Positions 8,256-16,831 of a stretch of DNA of 64,000 nt are shown here, one piece after another (within the stretch, counting starts at the first letter, position 1; each line of letters starts with the position of its first letter). The position numbers were made by a program, and so were the translations under genes. The DNA comes from CAZCTC01 sp964501335 (GTDB taxonomy: Bacteria; Chloroflexota; Anaerolineae; B4-G1; SLSP01): NCBI GenBank assembly GCA_964501335.1, contig CAZCTC010000041.1:5619-69618 (forward strand), given 5' to 3'. The notes beneath the pieces were generated by a model. That model did not search any database and was not told where the DNA came from. It saw nothing but the letters and a program-made list of their open reading frames with translations.

Positions 8256-8990
8256 TTATTTCTGGAGGGCTTCACCACCGTCAACGACGAGGGCTTCACC
8301 GGTGATGAAGTCGGCCTGGAGCAAATAGAGCATAGCGGCGGCTACATCGTCAGGGTGGCCCCAGCGTTTGAGCGGAATGCGTTGGGTATAGCGGTCAATT
8401 CGCTCCTGGGGCATGTCGGGAGGCGGGAGGATGGCGCCGGGAACGATGGCATTGACGCGCACGGTGGGAGCCAGTTCCAGGGCCAGGGCTTTGGTCATAG
8501 CCCAGAGGCCTGCTTTGCCGACGCTGTGCGCCAGATGGTTGGGCCAGACATCGAAGGCGCTGCGGTCGAGGATGTTGATGATGGCTCCTTCTCCACGATT
8601 GACCATTCCGGGAGCGAGGAGACGGGAAAGCACAAAGGGGCCGTCGAGCAGTGAGCCCAGGACCTGATGCCAGTGTTCCAGCGTGGTGGTGAGCAGCGAG
8701 CCGGCAATCCAGGGGGAGGCATTGTTGATTAAAATATCGATGCCGCCGAAGCGATTTTCGGCGGCAGTTATCATATGGGCAATGGCCGTAGGCTGAATAA
8801 TATCGGCCTGAAAGGTCAGGGTTTGGATCCCGAAGACTTCGGCTTCGCGAGCGGTGTTTTCCGCTGCCTCTCCTGAGTGGTGATAGTTGATTACAACATG
8901 AACTCCGTTTTGAGCCAGCGCCAGGGTCAGGGCCCGACCTACCCGGACGGCACCGCCGGTGATCAGGGCGACTTTGCCGTTAAGTTGCAC
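8256..8990 (-). CDS. SDR-family protein with catalytic Tyr replaced by His
   Basis: A 244-residue Rossmann protein of classical SDR length. It has the cofactor motif TGGAVRVGRALTLALA, the NNAS structural motif, and a C-terminal VDGGEALQK like pteridine-reductase and FabG proteins. The active site normally reads YxxxK; here it is HSVGK (in NHLAHSVGKAGLW), so the Lys stays and Tyr is His. I checked the codon (CAC) in the sequence. Activity may be altered or lost. The start is one base past the stop of the receiver-kinase gene, so the two are probably co-transcribed. The substrate is unknown. Confidence 0.85.
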   Translation of the reverse strand: MQLNGKVALITGGAVRVGRALTLALAQNGVHVVINYHHSGEAAENTAREAEVFGIQTLTFQADIIQPTAIAHMITAAENRFGGIDILINNASPWIAGSLLTTTLEHWHQVLGSLLDGPFVLSRLLAPGMVNRGEGAIINILDRSAFDVWPNHLAHSVGKAGLWAMTKALALELAPTVRVNAIVPGAILPPPDMPQERIDRYTQRIPLKRWGHPDDVAAAMLYLLQADFITGEALVVDGGEALQK

Positions 8991-8991
8991 G

Positions 8992-10110
8992 TTAAGCCTG
9001 GCGGGTCAGGGGCAGGTGGATAGTAAAGGTACTGCCCTGATCCGGGATGCTGGTGGCTTCGATATCCCCCTGTTGGACGCGGATCAGGGCGCGCGAAATG
9101 GCCAGCCCTAATCCCAAACCCTGTTGTTCCATGCGATCGCGATCGATCTGCCGGAAGCGTTCGAAGATATGAGGGAGTTCTGTGGGGGCAATTCCGATTC
9201 CCTGGTCGATGATGGCGATACTGAATTCTTTGTCGTCGGCCGTGATTTTGATGGTGACGGTTTTGTTTTTGTTTTTGGGAGAGAATTTGATGGCGTTTTC
9301 GACGAGCCGGCGCAGGGCATCCATCAAGAATGAGCGGCACATCCAGACGGGCGGCAGGTCGGGCTGGACCTCGGCGACCATGAAGACGCCGCGCTGTTCG
9401 GCCTCTGCCCGGGAGAGGACGATGATATCGTGGGCCAGACGCCCGGCATCGTTGTAGGTATTGCCGCTGTTTTGGCATTCTTCGGCCAGCCGGCCGCTGT
9501 CAAGGCGGACCAGGAGCAGGAGGTCTTCGACCAATCGGGTGAGGCGGTCGGTGCCGCGTTTGATGCCGAGCAGGAAGTCCTGAAGTTCTTCGGGCGAGGC
9601 CGAGGAGATATCTTCCAGGGCCAGTTCGGTGTAGCCGCGGACAAAGGTCAACGGGGTGCGCAATTCGTGGCTGAGGATATTGACGATTTCCTGTTTGAGT
9701 TCGTCCAGTTCGCTTTCGGCCGCTTTGCGGATGGCTTGAGCGCGGCCGAGGCGGGCGCGCACGGCTACCAGGAGTTCCTGGGGGTTAAAGGGTTTGATGA
9801 TGTAATCTTCGACGCCTAAGGCTTTGCCTTTCAGCATGTCGTCTTTGGCGCCTTTGGCGGTCAGAAAAATGAAGGGGATCAGTACCCATTCGGGACGGGC
9901 GCGAGTGGCTTCATAGTAGGCGTAGCCATCCATGCGCGGCATCATGATATCGGCAATGATCAGGTCAGGGCGTACCTGTTCCATGACTTGCAGGGCCTGT
10001 AAACCGTCATTGGCGGTGAGGACGACATAGTCTTCAGCTTCCAGGATATCACGAATGGCATTTTGAATGGGTTGATAGTCTTCTACCACCAGGATTCGGG
10101 GTCCGTTCAT
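8992..10110 (-). CDS. Receiver-histidine kinase (REC-HisKA-HATPase)
   Basis: I placed the start at the ATG at 10110 because CAGGAGGAAAAC lies directly upstream and the protein then begins with a receiver domain (ILVVEDYQPIQ). That gives 372 residues. The REC domain has phospho-acceptor Asp in ADIMMPRMDGY and Lys in TAKGAKDD. A short linker leads to HisKA with NILSHELRTPLTFVRGYTE and HATPase_c with DQGIGIAPTELPHIFERF and GLGLGLAISRAL. There is no membrane segment, so it is a soluble hybrid kinase, probably controlled by phosphorylation of its own REC domain. An SDR protein follows it and the huge sensor kinase at 10524-16220 lies upstream. Confidence 0.92.
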   Translation of the reverse strand: MNGPRILVVEDYQPIQNAIRDILEAEDYVVLTANDGLQALQVMEQVRPDLIIADIMMPRMDGYAYYEATRARPEWVLIPFIFLTAKGAKDDMLKGKALGVEDYIIKPFNPQELLVAVRARLGRAQAIRKAAESELDELKQEIVNILSHELRTPLTFVRGYTELALEDISSASPEELQDFLLGIKRGTDRLTRLVEDLLLLVRLDSGRLAEECQNSGNTYNDAGRLAHDIIVLSRAEAEQRGVFMVAEVQPDLPPVWMCRSFLMDALRRLVENAIKFSPKNKNKTVTIKITADDKEFSIAIIDQGIGIAPTELPHIFERFRQIDRDRMEQQGLGLGLAISRALIRVQQGDIEATSIPDQGSTFTIHLPLTRQA

Positions 10111-10225
10111 GTTTTCCTCCTGCTTTTCCCGGTAACCATGATTGCGATAATTGGCTGTATTGACTGCTTTATTATTGTACTCGAAAAGCAAATAACTCAA
10201 GTCGACAGTAGACGTTTTTTCTGTT

Positions 10226-10310
10226 ACGTCCCGCAAAGGACGTTTGTCCGGTCAATGGCGACGCGCTGGATGGGTGGAGAGCGTTATTTTGTGTGTATTT
10301 TCTACTTGGG
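10226..10310 (+). repeat. Flip-flop hairpin repeat, copy B1 (left module only)
   Basis: Has ACGTCCCGCAAAGGACGTTT, GCGACGCGCTGGATGGG and GGAGAGCGTTATTTT, then diverges before the hairpin. It lies head-to-tail with copy B2. Together they fill the 413-bp gap between the two kinase genes, where I see no coding potential. Confidence 0.75.
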
Positions 10311-10339
10311 CAGGTTGTGCGATTGACTGCCGGCTTTTT

Positions 10340-10481
10340 ACGTCCCGCAACGGGCGTTTGCCCGGTCAAAGGCGACGCGCGGTGCGAAGCAGGTGGAGAG
10401 CGTTATTTTTATTCCTATGGGGGGCGGCTTTCTGATGCCGCCCCCAATAGGGGCCTTTTTCCAGATTAACCGCCCAGGTCG
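10340..10481 (+). repeat. Flip-flop hairpin repeat, copy B2 (full length)
   Basis: Left module ACGTCCCGCAACGGGCG...GCGACGCGCGGTGCGAAGCAGG, hairpin 10414-10451 (core GGGGGCGGC, loop TCTG), T-run, right module AGATTAACCGCCCAGGTCG. The GCGGTGCGAAGCAGG variant of the left module is shared with copy E at 28679. Confidence 0.8.
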
Positions 10482-10523
10482 ATAATGGGTTGGATTTATT
10501 GGGGTGACCACTTGAATTAAATA

Positions 10524-13500
10524 TTATTTGCTGTCGCCTTGGGGGAGCCAGATTTGAAAGGTGCTGCCGCTGCCGGGGGAGCTTTCGACCAGGACCCGGC
10601 CGCCGTGAAGTTCGACCAGATCTTTGACAATGGAAAGTCCGAGGCCGGTGCCGGGGATCTGTTTTTCGCGGGCGTCTTCGCCCCGGTAGAAGCGTTCAAA
10701 GATATGGTTGAGTTCTTCGGCCGGAATGCCGATGCCGGTGTCGGAGACTGCAAAGCAGGCCCAGATACGGTCTTCGCTTTGTTGTAGATAGGTCGTAATC
10801 TGGATTTTTCCGCCGATCATCGTATAGCGCAGGGCATTTTCAACCAGGTTGTTGAGGATTTGAACTGCGCGATCCGGATCGACCCAGGCGATGGGATCGG
10901 GCTCCTCCAGGTTGAGATCTAAAAAGAGGCTTTGGGTTTGCGCCAGCGGCTGATGGCTGTTGTAGACCAGCCGGGCGAGGTGATTGAGGGAGGTGGGGGC
11001 CGGGGTGATTTCCAGCCGTCCGGCTTCGATGCGGGAAATTTGCAGGATATCTTCGACCAGGCGAGCCTGACGTTTGGTCTCCTGTTCGAGGATGTCGAGA
11101 TAGAGGGCCCAGCGGTCGGGCGGGGCCTGGCGTAAGAGCGCCGTGTAGAGTTGGATGACGGTGATGGGGGTGCGCAGTTCGTGGGAGATGTTGGAGATGA
11201 ACTGGGATTTGATGCGGTCCAGGGCCTTGAGGAAGCTGACATCGTGGACGGCCACCACGGCAACCGCGCCGTCGGCCCCGGGCTCGGAAATGGGGGCGGC
11301 ATTGAGTTGCAGGTCCAGGCCTTTCAATTCCAGGACTTTGTCCGGCCGTTGGGCGGCGCGGGGGGCCATTTCTGCGACGGCACGGCTTAATTGCCCGGCA
11401 TCTTCGGGGGAGAGCTGGCGGGTGAGCCAGGCCTGAGCTACCGGATTGGCCAGCAGAATTTTGCCTTCCCGGTCAGCCACGATGATTCCGTCGGTGGTAC
11501 TGCTGAGGACGGCTTCCTGGCGGGCATATTGAACCTGGATTTGGGCGGTGCGTTCCTGAACCCGTTGCTCAAGCAGTTCGGTGTAATCCCGCAACTCTTT
11601 AAAGAGGGCGGCGTTTTGGATGGCGGTGGCGGCCTGATTGGCAAAGGCTTCCAGATGCGGCAAATCTCCCGGGTCCAGATCGGACAATCCGTCGATGTTT
11701 AAAAAGCCCACGGTGATGCGGGAGGCCTGGATGGGCACGCCGAGATAGCTTCCCGTTTCCGGAATTCCCGGGAAAGGTTTCCAATCGGGACTGGTGGCTG
11801 TGATTTTCAGCAGGATGGGTTGTCCGGTCCCATAGATTTTTTGCAGCAGGGGATAATCATTTAAATAGAAGGGTTGAAGCGCGGGAGGGTTTTCGGCATA
11901 ACCATACCAGCGGGTCAGATGGATCTTGTTTTGCTCGTCGATCTGCATGATGTTGAAGCCGACCGCCGGGACCACACGGGCGACCTGTTCCAGGATATGA
12001 CCGAGGGCGACTTCTTTATCCAGTGTGCTGCTGACGGCGGCGGCGGCTTCCGAGAGCGCCTGGGCAATTTCCCGTTGTTTGCGTTCGGCCTGGAAGAGCC
12101 GGGCATGTTCCAGGGCCACGGCGGCATCGGCGGCCATGGTCTGGGCCAGCTGGATTTCGGCGGCGGTGAAACAGCGGGGGGCCCGGCTTTCCCACAGTTC
12201 AATATAGCCGATGATGCTGTCGCGGACGACCAGCGGCACCGTCATACGGGTCTGCCAACCGAACTGTTGGGCTTCGATCCATTCCGTGCTTTCGGATTGC
12301 AGGCCGGCACTTTGCAGGACTTGAGGTTGTCGGGTAGTTAGTCCCTGAAGGAGCATGGGGTAGTCTTTGAGCTTATAGATCAGGCCGGGATGGGAGAGCC
12401 TTTCTGTGGTGGGCGCCTGGGCGTTTTTCCAATGGGTCAACATGCGGGCGTAGTCCTGTTCGCCGTCCCAATCGTTGATATAGACGCTGGTTGTATCCAG
12501 CAAAGTCCCAATCCGTTCCGCCAGAGTATGGAGTACCATGTCGACGCTTAAGATGGAGGCCATGGCGACGGCCGATTCGTGGAGAGCGGCCAACGCTTCG
12601 GCGCGTTGGCGGGTTTCCTGGAAGAGGCGGCTGTTTTCCAGCGCGACGGCGGCCTGGGCGGCGAAGGCCTGGGCCAGTCGGGCATGTTCGGGGGTATAGA
12701 AACCGATTTCGTGTTTGTCCAGGGCGATCATCCCGATGAGCCGTTCCCCGATCAATATGGGAACGCCCATCCAGGAGTAAATTCGGCCCTGGATGTGGGG
12801 TTCTTTTTGAAATTCGGTGTAGTTGTTGGAGGCCTGGGCGACAATGAAGGGGGTGCGGAGGCGATGGATTTCGGCGTTGGGATTATCGCCGGTCAACGAG
12901 AAGCGGACGCCGAGAAGTTCGGGGAGGTTGGGAAAGCCCCGGCCGCCGACAATTTCAAAGTAGCCTTCGCGGAGCAATTGCACTGAGGCGCTGTCGTAAG
13001 GGATGACGGTTTGTAACTGCGCCAGGATGCGCTCGATGACTTCCTTGCGGTCGACGGCGGCGGCGGCGAGCGCCAGGGCGGTTTCGCGGAGGGTTTCTGC
13101 TTCCTGCCGGCGACGTTGTTCAGCCTGAAAGAAACGGCTTTTTTCCAGAGCCCCCGCCAGGACATCGGCGATCTGGTGAAGGGAGGGCAATTGTTCTTTT
13201 CGAAAGAGGTCGGCCGGTCGTCCGGCGATATGGAGCTGTCCCAATATCTCATCGCCGGCCAGCAAGGGTAAGATGATCAGGGAATGGAAGCCGGCGGTAA
13301 TGAGGATTTGCTCCTGGAAGGTGGCGGCATTTTTATCAAGGTTGCTAATGATGCGCGGCTGCATATTGGGGCGGTCCAGTGGATTGTTCAAGGCATTGAG
13401 AGCGAAGGTGATGCCATGGCTGAGAAGGGAATCCGGAATTCCAGGAATGGGAATAAACCGGCAATGCATGCGGGTTTCATCGAGCAGCGAGAAGATTACC

Positions 13501-16220
13501 TGTTCGCAGCCGGTTAAAGATCGAAGGCCTTCCACCAGGATGGGAATGGCGGCCTGGACTTCCAGTGCATTGCAGGCGCGGGCGATGCGACTGACCGTTT
13601 CCTGCTCGAAGGCCCGGCGGCGGGTTTCTTCAAAGAGCCGGGCATTGGCCAGGGCTATGGCCGTGGTCATGGCGGCGGATTCTACCAGTCGTCGGTGTTG
13701 TTCGTGGAAGAAATTGGGTTCGCGGCTGCCCAGGAGTAAAACTCCCAGGTTTTGATTGTTGCTGATCAAGGGGACGGCAAGACTGGAACGAGTGTCATCA
13801 TCCAGCGTGTAAGAGATTCCCCACCGTGGATCTCGCAGGAGATCGAGGGGGGGCGATGTTTCCGTCTGATCGGATTGTGAAGCGGCGGGCGCGCGGGTGG
13901 GCAGCGGGCAGATCATATCAATTTGGGGGTAACCGGTATATCCGAAGGCGGCCATGAGTTGGAGATCTCCGTCATCACAATCGTAGCCTAAAATATATCC
14001 CTGGGTTCCGGGCAGTCCGTTGCAAAGTTCGGAGAGGGCGCGTCGGGCGACTTCCTGCAAGGCCAATCTTTCGGGAATGCGGCGGGAAAGGCGGTAGAGC
14101 AATTCCAGGCGCCCTTTTTCCTGCATGAGCGAAGTGAAAAGGCGGGCATTTTCCAGGGCGACGGCGGCCTGATCGGCAAAGGCCATCAACATTTGGACTT
14201 CTTCCTCTTCGATGGCGGTGCGGCGAGCTTTTTCATAACCGGCTTCGATCACGCCGATGATTTTTTGGCGCATTTTGATCGGTGTGAAGATCCGGAGCAG
14301 CTTTTCGTGGTTGAATTTGTCCCAGATTTCCCGATTGAACCGGGGATCCCAGGCATCGATGATCTCTGTCTTGCCGCTGCGGTAGATATCGGCCATGATA
14401 TCGGAATGATCCAGCGGGTAATGGGCCAGTTCTACCCATTCGGGGAAACGGTCGAATTCGCCGTACCAGATGCCATGGCGTACCATGATGGTGTTGTTTT
14501 CTTCATCGACGGTGGAGAGCGTGATGTAGTCGTAACTGAGGGTTTGGGAGATGGATTCCAGGATGGCGTGGATGAGCGGCTCTTCTTCGACGGAGGAAGA
14601 GATGTCCCGGCTGACTTTATAGAGAGCTTCGGTACGGCGACGGGTCTGACGCTCTGCGGTGAAGAGCTGGGCATTTTGGACTGCATTGACGCATTGTTGC
14701 GCCAGCGCCTGGATGAAATCGACTTCCTGGTCGGTGAAGTGGCGCGATTGACGGTGCCAGAGGATGATGCCGCCGGGGATCTCTTCTCCCTGACCCATGG
14801 GCACAGCCAGCAGGGCATGAATCCATTCAATGGCGGCATAGGAAGCGGGATAGATGGCCATGGGCGGGATTTGAATGTCGGTAATTTGAATGGGGGCGCG
14901 CCGGGCGAGGGCGCGTTCCATGACACCCTGGCCGATATGGATATCTTCGGTGTGTAACAGGTCGAGGAAGGCGGGATGGATGCCGTAGCCGGCGACGAAT
15001 TTTAATTTGCCGTCGGGTTGCATCAGAAAGACGCCGCTGGCATCGGAGTGGGAGAGCAGCGCGGCATTGAGGGCAATGGAATCCAGCACGGATTGCAGAT
15101 CGGGGTTGGAGGTGATCTCCCGGTTGACCCGGGTGATGGCGGCCAGTTCATCGGCCCGGCGGCGCAAATCTGCATTTAGATAGGCCTGTGCGATCAGATC
15201 GGCCAGTTGACTGCCGAACATGCGCTCATCCGGAGTCCAGGTCCGGGGGGTATCCAGGTTTTCATAGCTGATAAAGCCGATCACTTTGCTGGGTTGGCGA
15301 ATCGGCGCGATCAAGGCGGCCTGGATTCCCAGACGCTGCCAGTAAGATTCGTTCAATTCATTGGTGCGGGGATCCTGTTCGATATGGCTGATATCCAGGG
15401 TCTGTCCGCTGCGCAGGGCAGCAAAATAGCCGGGAGAATCTTCCATAGCTATTTCCATGCCGATCCAGGGATCGGCAAGCGTTCCCTGATAGAGATCCCG
15501 GCAATGGAGGATCAGGCCGTCGGTAGAAAATTGCCAGAGGCTGACGCGTCCCACTTCCAGCGTTTCCGCCGCTGTTTTGCAGACAATGGTAAACCAGGCG
15601 GCCAGCCGGCCTTCCGTCAGAGCCGGGTGACTGCTCAATTGCATCAAAGCGGTGCGTTGTTTTTGAATCCGCTCCAGAAAGCTGTTTTTTTTCTCTTCAA
15701 GATCGGCAGTTTTCAGGCGTTGAATTTCTTCATCCATCCGCTTTTTTGTGGTGAGATCCTGGACGATGGTAAGGATTTGGGGTGGATGGAGTGCGCTGAT
15801 GAGGGTGCGTTTGAATTGGACGGGAAAGGTAGATCCGTCCTGGCGGTGGCCCAGGCCTTCGATCCAGAGTGATCCCTGTGAGGACCCAGGGGGTTGTGAG
15901 GGAGAGAGCAGGGCGGTGGTCGTCAGGGTTAATAGCTCGCTGGACGAATAGCCGTAGCGTTCACAGGCGACGGCATTGCAATCCAGAATTTTTCCTTCGG
16001 TGGTTTCCAGGAAGACGGCATCCGGGATGGCGGCTAACAGTTGCCGGTAGGGGGAGTCGAGGACTCCTGCGGGCCGTTCTTGAGGATGCCAGATGAGAGC
16101 CGGATCGGTTTTAAAAACAGGTATAAACGGAGAAGGCGGAGCGCTTCTCTGTTGGGGGCCAGAATTTTTTCGCATTCTGGACAATGCAGCTCGCCGATAG
16201 AGAGATGGGGAAGTTTTCAC
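10524..16220 (-). CDS. Giant PAS-(GAF)8-PAS sensor histidine kinase
   Basis: An 1898-residue soluble kinase. By eye the order is: PAS (about 57-180), eight consecutive GAF-like domains (about 200-1540, each closing with a helix such as QAAVALENARLF), a coiled coil (LLEQRVQERTAQIQ), a second PAS (SSTTDGIIVADREGKILLANP), HisKA with SNISHELRTPITVIQLY, and HATPase_c with DTGIGIPAEELNHIFERF and GLGLSIVKDLV. GAF domains bind small ligands or tetrapyrroles. No obvious bilin Cys was picked out. No membrane segment or receiver is present, so it senses cytoplasmic signals and must hand phosphate to another protein. The REC-kinase downstream is the nearest candidate. Confidence 0.9.
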   Translation of the reverse strand: MKTSPSLYRRAALSRMRKNSGPQQRSAPPSPFIPVFKTDPALIWHPQERPAGVLDSPYRQLLAAIPDAVFLETTEGKILDCNAVACERYGYSSSELLTLTTTALLSPSQPPGSSQGSLWIEGLGHRQDGSTFPVQFKRTLISALHPPQILTIVQDLTTKKRMDEEIQRLKTADLEEKKNSFLERIQKQRTALMQLSSHPALTEGRLAAWFTIVCKTAAETLEVGRVSLWQFSTDGLILHCRDLYQGTLADPWIGMEIAMEDSPGYFAALRSGQTLDISHIEQDPRTNELNESYWQRLGIQAALIAPIRQPSKVIGFISYENLDTPRTWTPDERMFGSQLADLIAQAYLNADLRRRADELAAITRVNREITSNPDLQSVLDSIALNAALLSHSDASGVFLMQPDGKLKFVAGYGIHPAFLDLLHTEDIHIGQGVMERALARRAPIQITDIQIPPMAIYPASYAAIEWIHALLAVPMGQGEEIPGGIILWHRQSRHFTDQEVDFIQALAQQCVNAVQNAQLFTAERQTRRRTEALYKVSRDISSSVEEEPLIHAILESISQTLSYDYITLSTVDEENNTIMVRHGIWYGEFDRFPEWVELAHYPLDHSDIMADIYRSGKTEIIDAWDPRFNREIWDKFNHEKLLRIFTPIKMRQKIIGVIEAGYEKARRTAIEEEEVQMLMAFADQAAVALENARLFTSLMQEKGRLELLYRLSRRIPERLALQEVARRALSELCNGLPGTQGYILGYDCDDGDLQLMAAFGYTGYPQIDMICPLPTRAPAASQSDQTETSPPLDLLRDPRWGISYTLDDDTRSSLAVPLISNNQNLGVLLLGSREPNFFHEQHRRLVESAAMTTAIALANARLFEETRRRAFEQETVSRIARACNALEVQAAIPILVEGLRSLTGCEQVIFSLLDETRMHCRFIPIPGIPDSLLSHGITFALNALNNPLDRPNMQPRIISNLDKNAATFQEQILITAGFHSLIILPLLAGDEILGQLHIAGRPADLFRKEQLPSLHQIADVLAGALEKSRFFQAEQRRRQEAETLRETALALAAAAVDRKEVIERILAQLQTVIPYDSASVQLLREGYFEIVGGRGFPNLPELLGVRFSLTGDNPNAEIHRLRTPFIVAQASNNYTEFQKEPHIQGRIYSWMGVPILIGERLIGMIALDKHEIGFYTPEHARLAQAFAAQAAVALENSRLFQETRQRAEALAALHESAVAMASILSVDMVLHTLAERIGTLLDTTSVYINDWDGEQDYARMLTHWKNAQAPTTERLSHPGLIYKLKDYPMLLQGLTTRQPQVLQSAGLQSESTEWIEAQQFGWQTRMTVPLVVRDSIIGYIELWESRAPRCFTAAEIQLAQTMAADAAVALEHARLFQAERKQREIAQALSEAAAAVSSTLDKEVALGHILEQVARVVPAVGFNIMQIDEQNKIHLTRWYGYAENPPALQPFYLNDYPLLQKIYGTGQPILLKITATSPDWKPFPGIPETGSYLGVPIQASRITVGFLNIDGLSDLDPGDLPHLEAFANQAATAIQNAALFKELRDYTELLEQRVQERTAQIQVQYARQEAVLSSTTDGIIVADREGKILLANPVAQAWLTRQLSPEDAGQLSRAVAEMAPRAAQRPDKVLELKGLDLQLNAAPISEPGADGAVAVVAVHDVSFLKALDRIKSQFISNISHELRTPITVIQLYTALLRQAPPDRWALYLDILEQETKRQARLVEDILQISRIEAGRLEITPAPTSLNHLARLVYNSHQPLAQTQSLFLDLNLEEPDPIAWVDPDRAVQILNNLVENALRYTMIGGKIQITTYLQQSEDRIWACFAVSDTGIGIPAEELNHIFERFYRGEDAREKQIPGTGLGLSIVKDLVELHGGRVLVESSPGSGSTFQIWLPQGDSK

Positions 16221-16234
16221 AGGAATGATTATAC

Positions 16235-16627
16235 TCAGGGATGTTGTTTTTCAGTAACGCGGGCCATAAAGCGATCCATATTGATAATGAACCTTTCATG
16301 TTCCCCTTCGCCGATTTTTTCGCGTTCATCCCAGGCTTCGACGCGAAAACGCAGGCGGCGGCCATCGATTTGCAGCAATTCGGCGCGGGCGCGCACGGTC
16401 ATGCCGATGGGGGTAGCGGCCAGATGTTTAATGTTGACCAGTGTACCGACGGTGCTTTGCCCTGGTTCCAGATAGGGCTCGACGGCGGATTTGGCAGATC
16501 CTTCCAGTAAGGCCACCAGGTGGGGGGTGCTGAAGACAGGGGCCAGGCCGCTGCCGTAACGAGCCGCCGTGTGTTCTTCGCCGACTACCATATCCAGTTC
16601 GCCGATCAAGCCGGGTTCTAAAGGCAT
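16235..16627 (-). CDS. FlK-like acyl-CoA thioesterase (hotdog fold)
   Basis: The start was set at 16627 (MPLEPGLIG) because AAGGAG lies 8 bp upstream, giving 130 residues. The sequence has the FlK-family pattern: ARYGSGLAPVFSTPHLVALLEGSAK, with the Thr and Glu of the catalytic set, and VGTLVNIKHLAATPIGMTV, with the His. Members hydrolyse short or substituted acyl-CoA thioesters; the founding member acts on fluoroacetyl-CoA. A general housekeeping thioesterase is more likely here than fluoroacetate resistance. It is 14 bp upstream of the giant kinase and may share its transcript. A repeat element lies before it. Confidence 0.8.
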   Translation of the reverse strand: MPLEPGLIGELDMVVGEEHTAARYGSGLAPVFSTPHLVALLEGSAKSAVEPYLEPGQSTVGTLVNIKHLAATPIGMTVRARAELLQIDGRRLRFRVEAWDEREKIGEGEHERFIINMDRFMARVTEKQHP

Positions 16628-16676
16628 ATCAGGACTCCTTTTATAGTAAATAATCGACCTGTGTGGGGCTATTTTT

Positions 16677-16825
16677 AGCGTCCCGCAAACGATCCTTTTC
16701 CAGCCAGAGGTGACGCGCTGGATGCTATGTGACAGAGAGAGTTTATTGGTTTGTATCTGGATGTGCGTTCTGAAGCGCACCAAGACACTGGCTTTTTTGC
16801 TTTTTCAGATTAACCGCATCGGTTG
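16677..16825 (+). repeat. Flip-flop hairpin repeat, copy C (degenerate hairpin)
   Basis: TAGCGTCCCGCAAACGATCC...GACGCGCTGGATG, GAGAGAGTTT, a weakened hairpin (GTGCG TTCTGAA GCGCAC core), then CTTTTTTGC and AGATTAACCGCATCGG. It fills the gap between the thioesterase and the glycosyltransferase stop at 16832. Confidence 0.75.
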
Positions 16826-16831
16826 AAAATC

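Noticed and set aside
16235..16783. Longer thioesterase start at 16783
   Set aside because: The extra N-terminal 52 residues are unlike the family and overlap the repeat; a strong Shine-Dalgarno sits before 16627.
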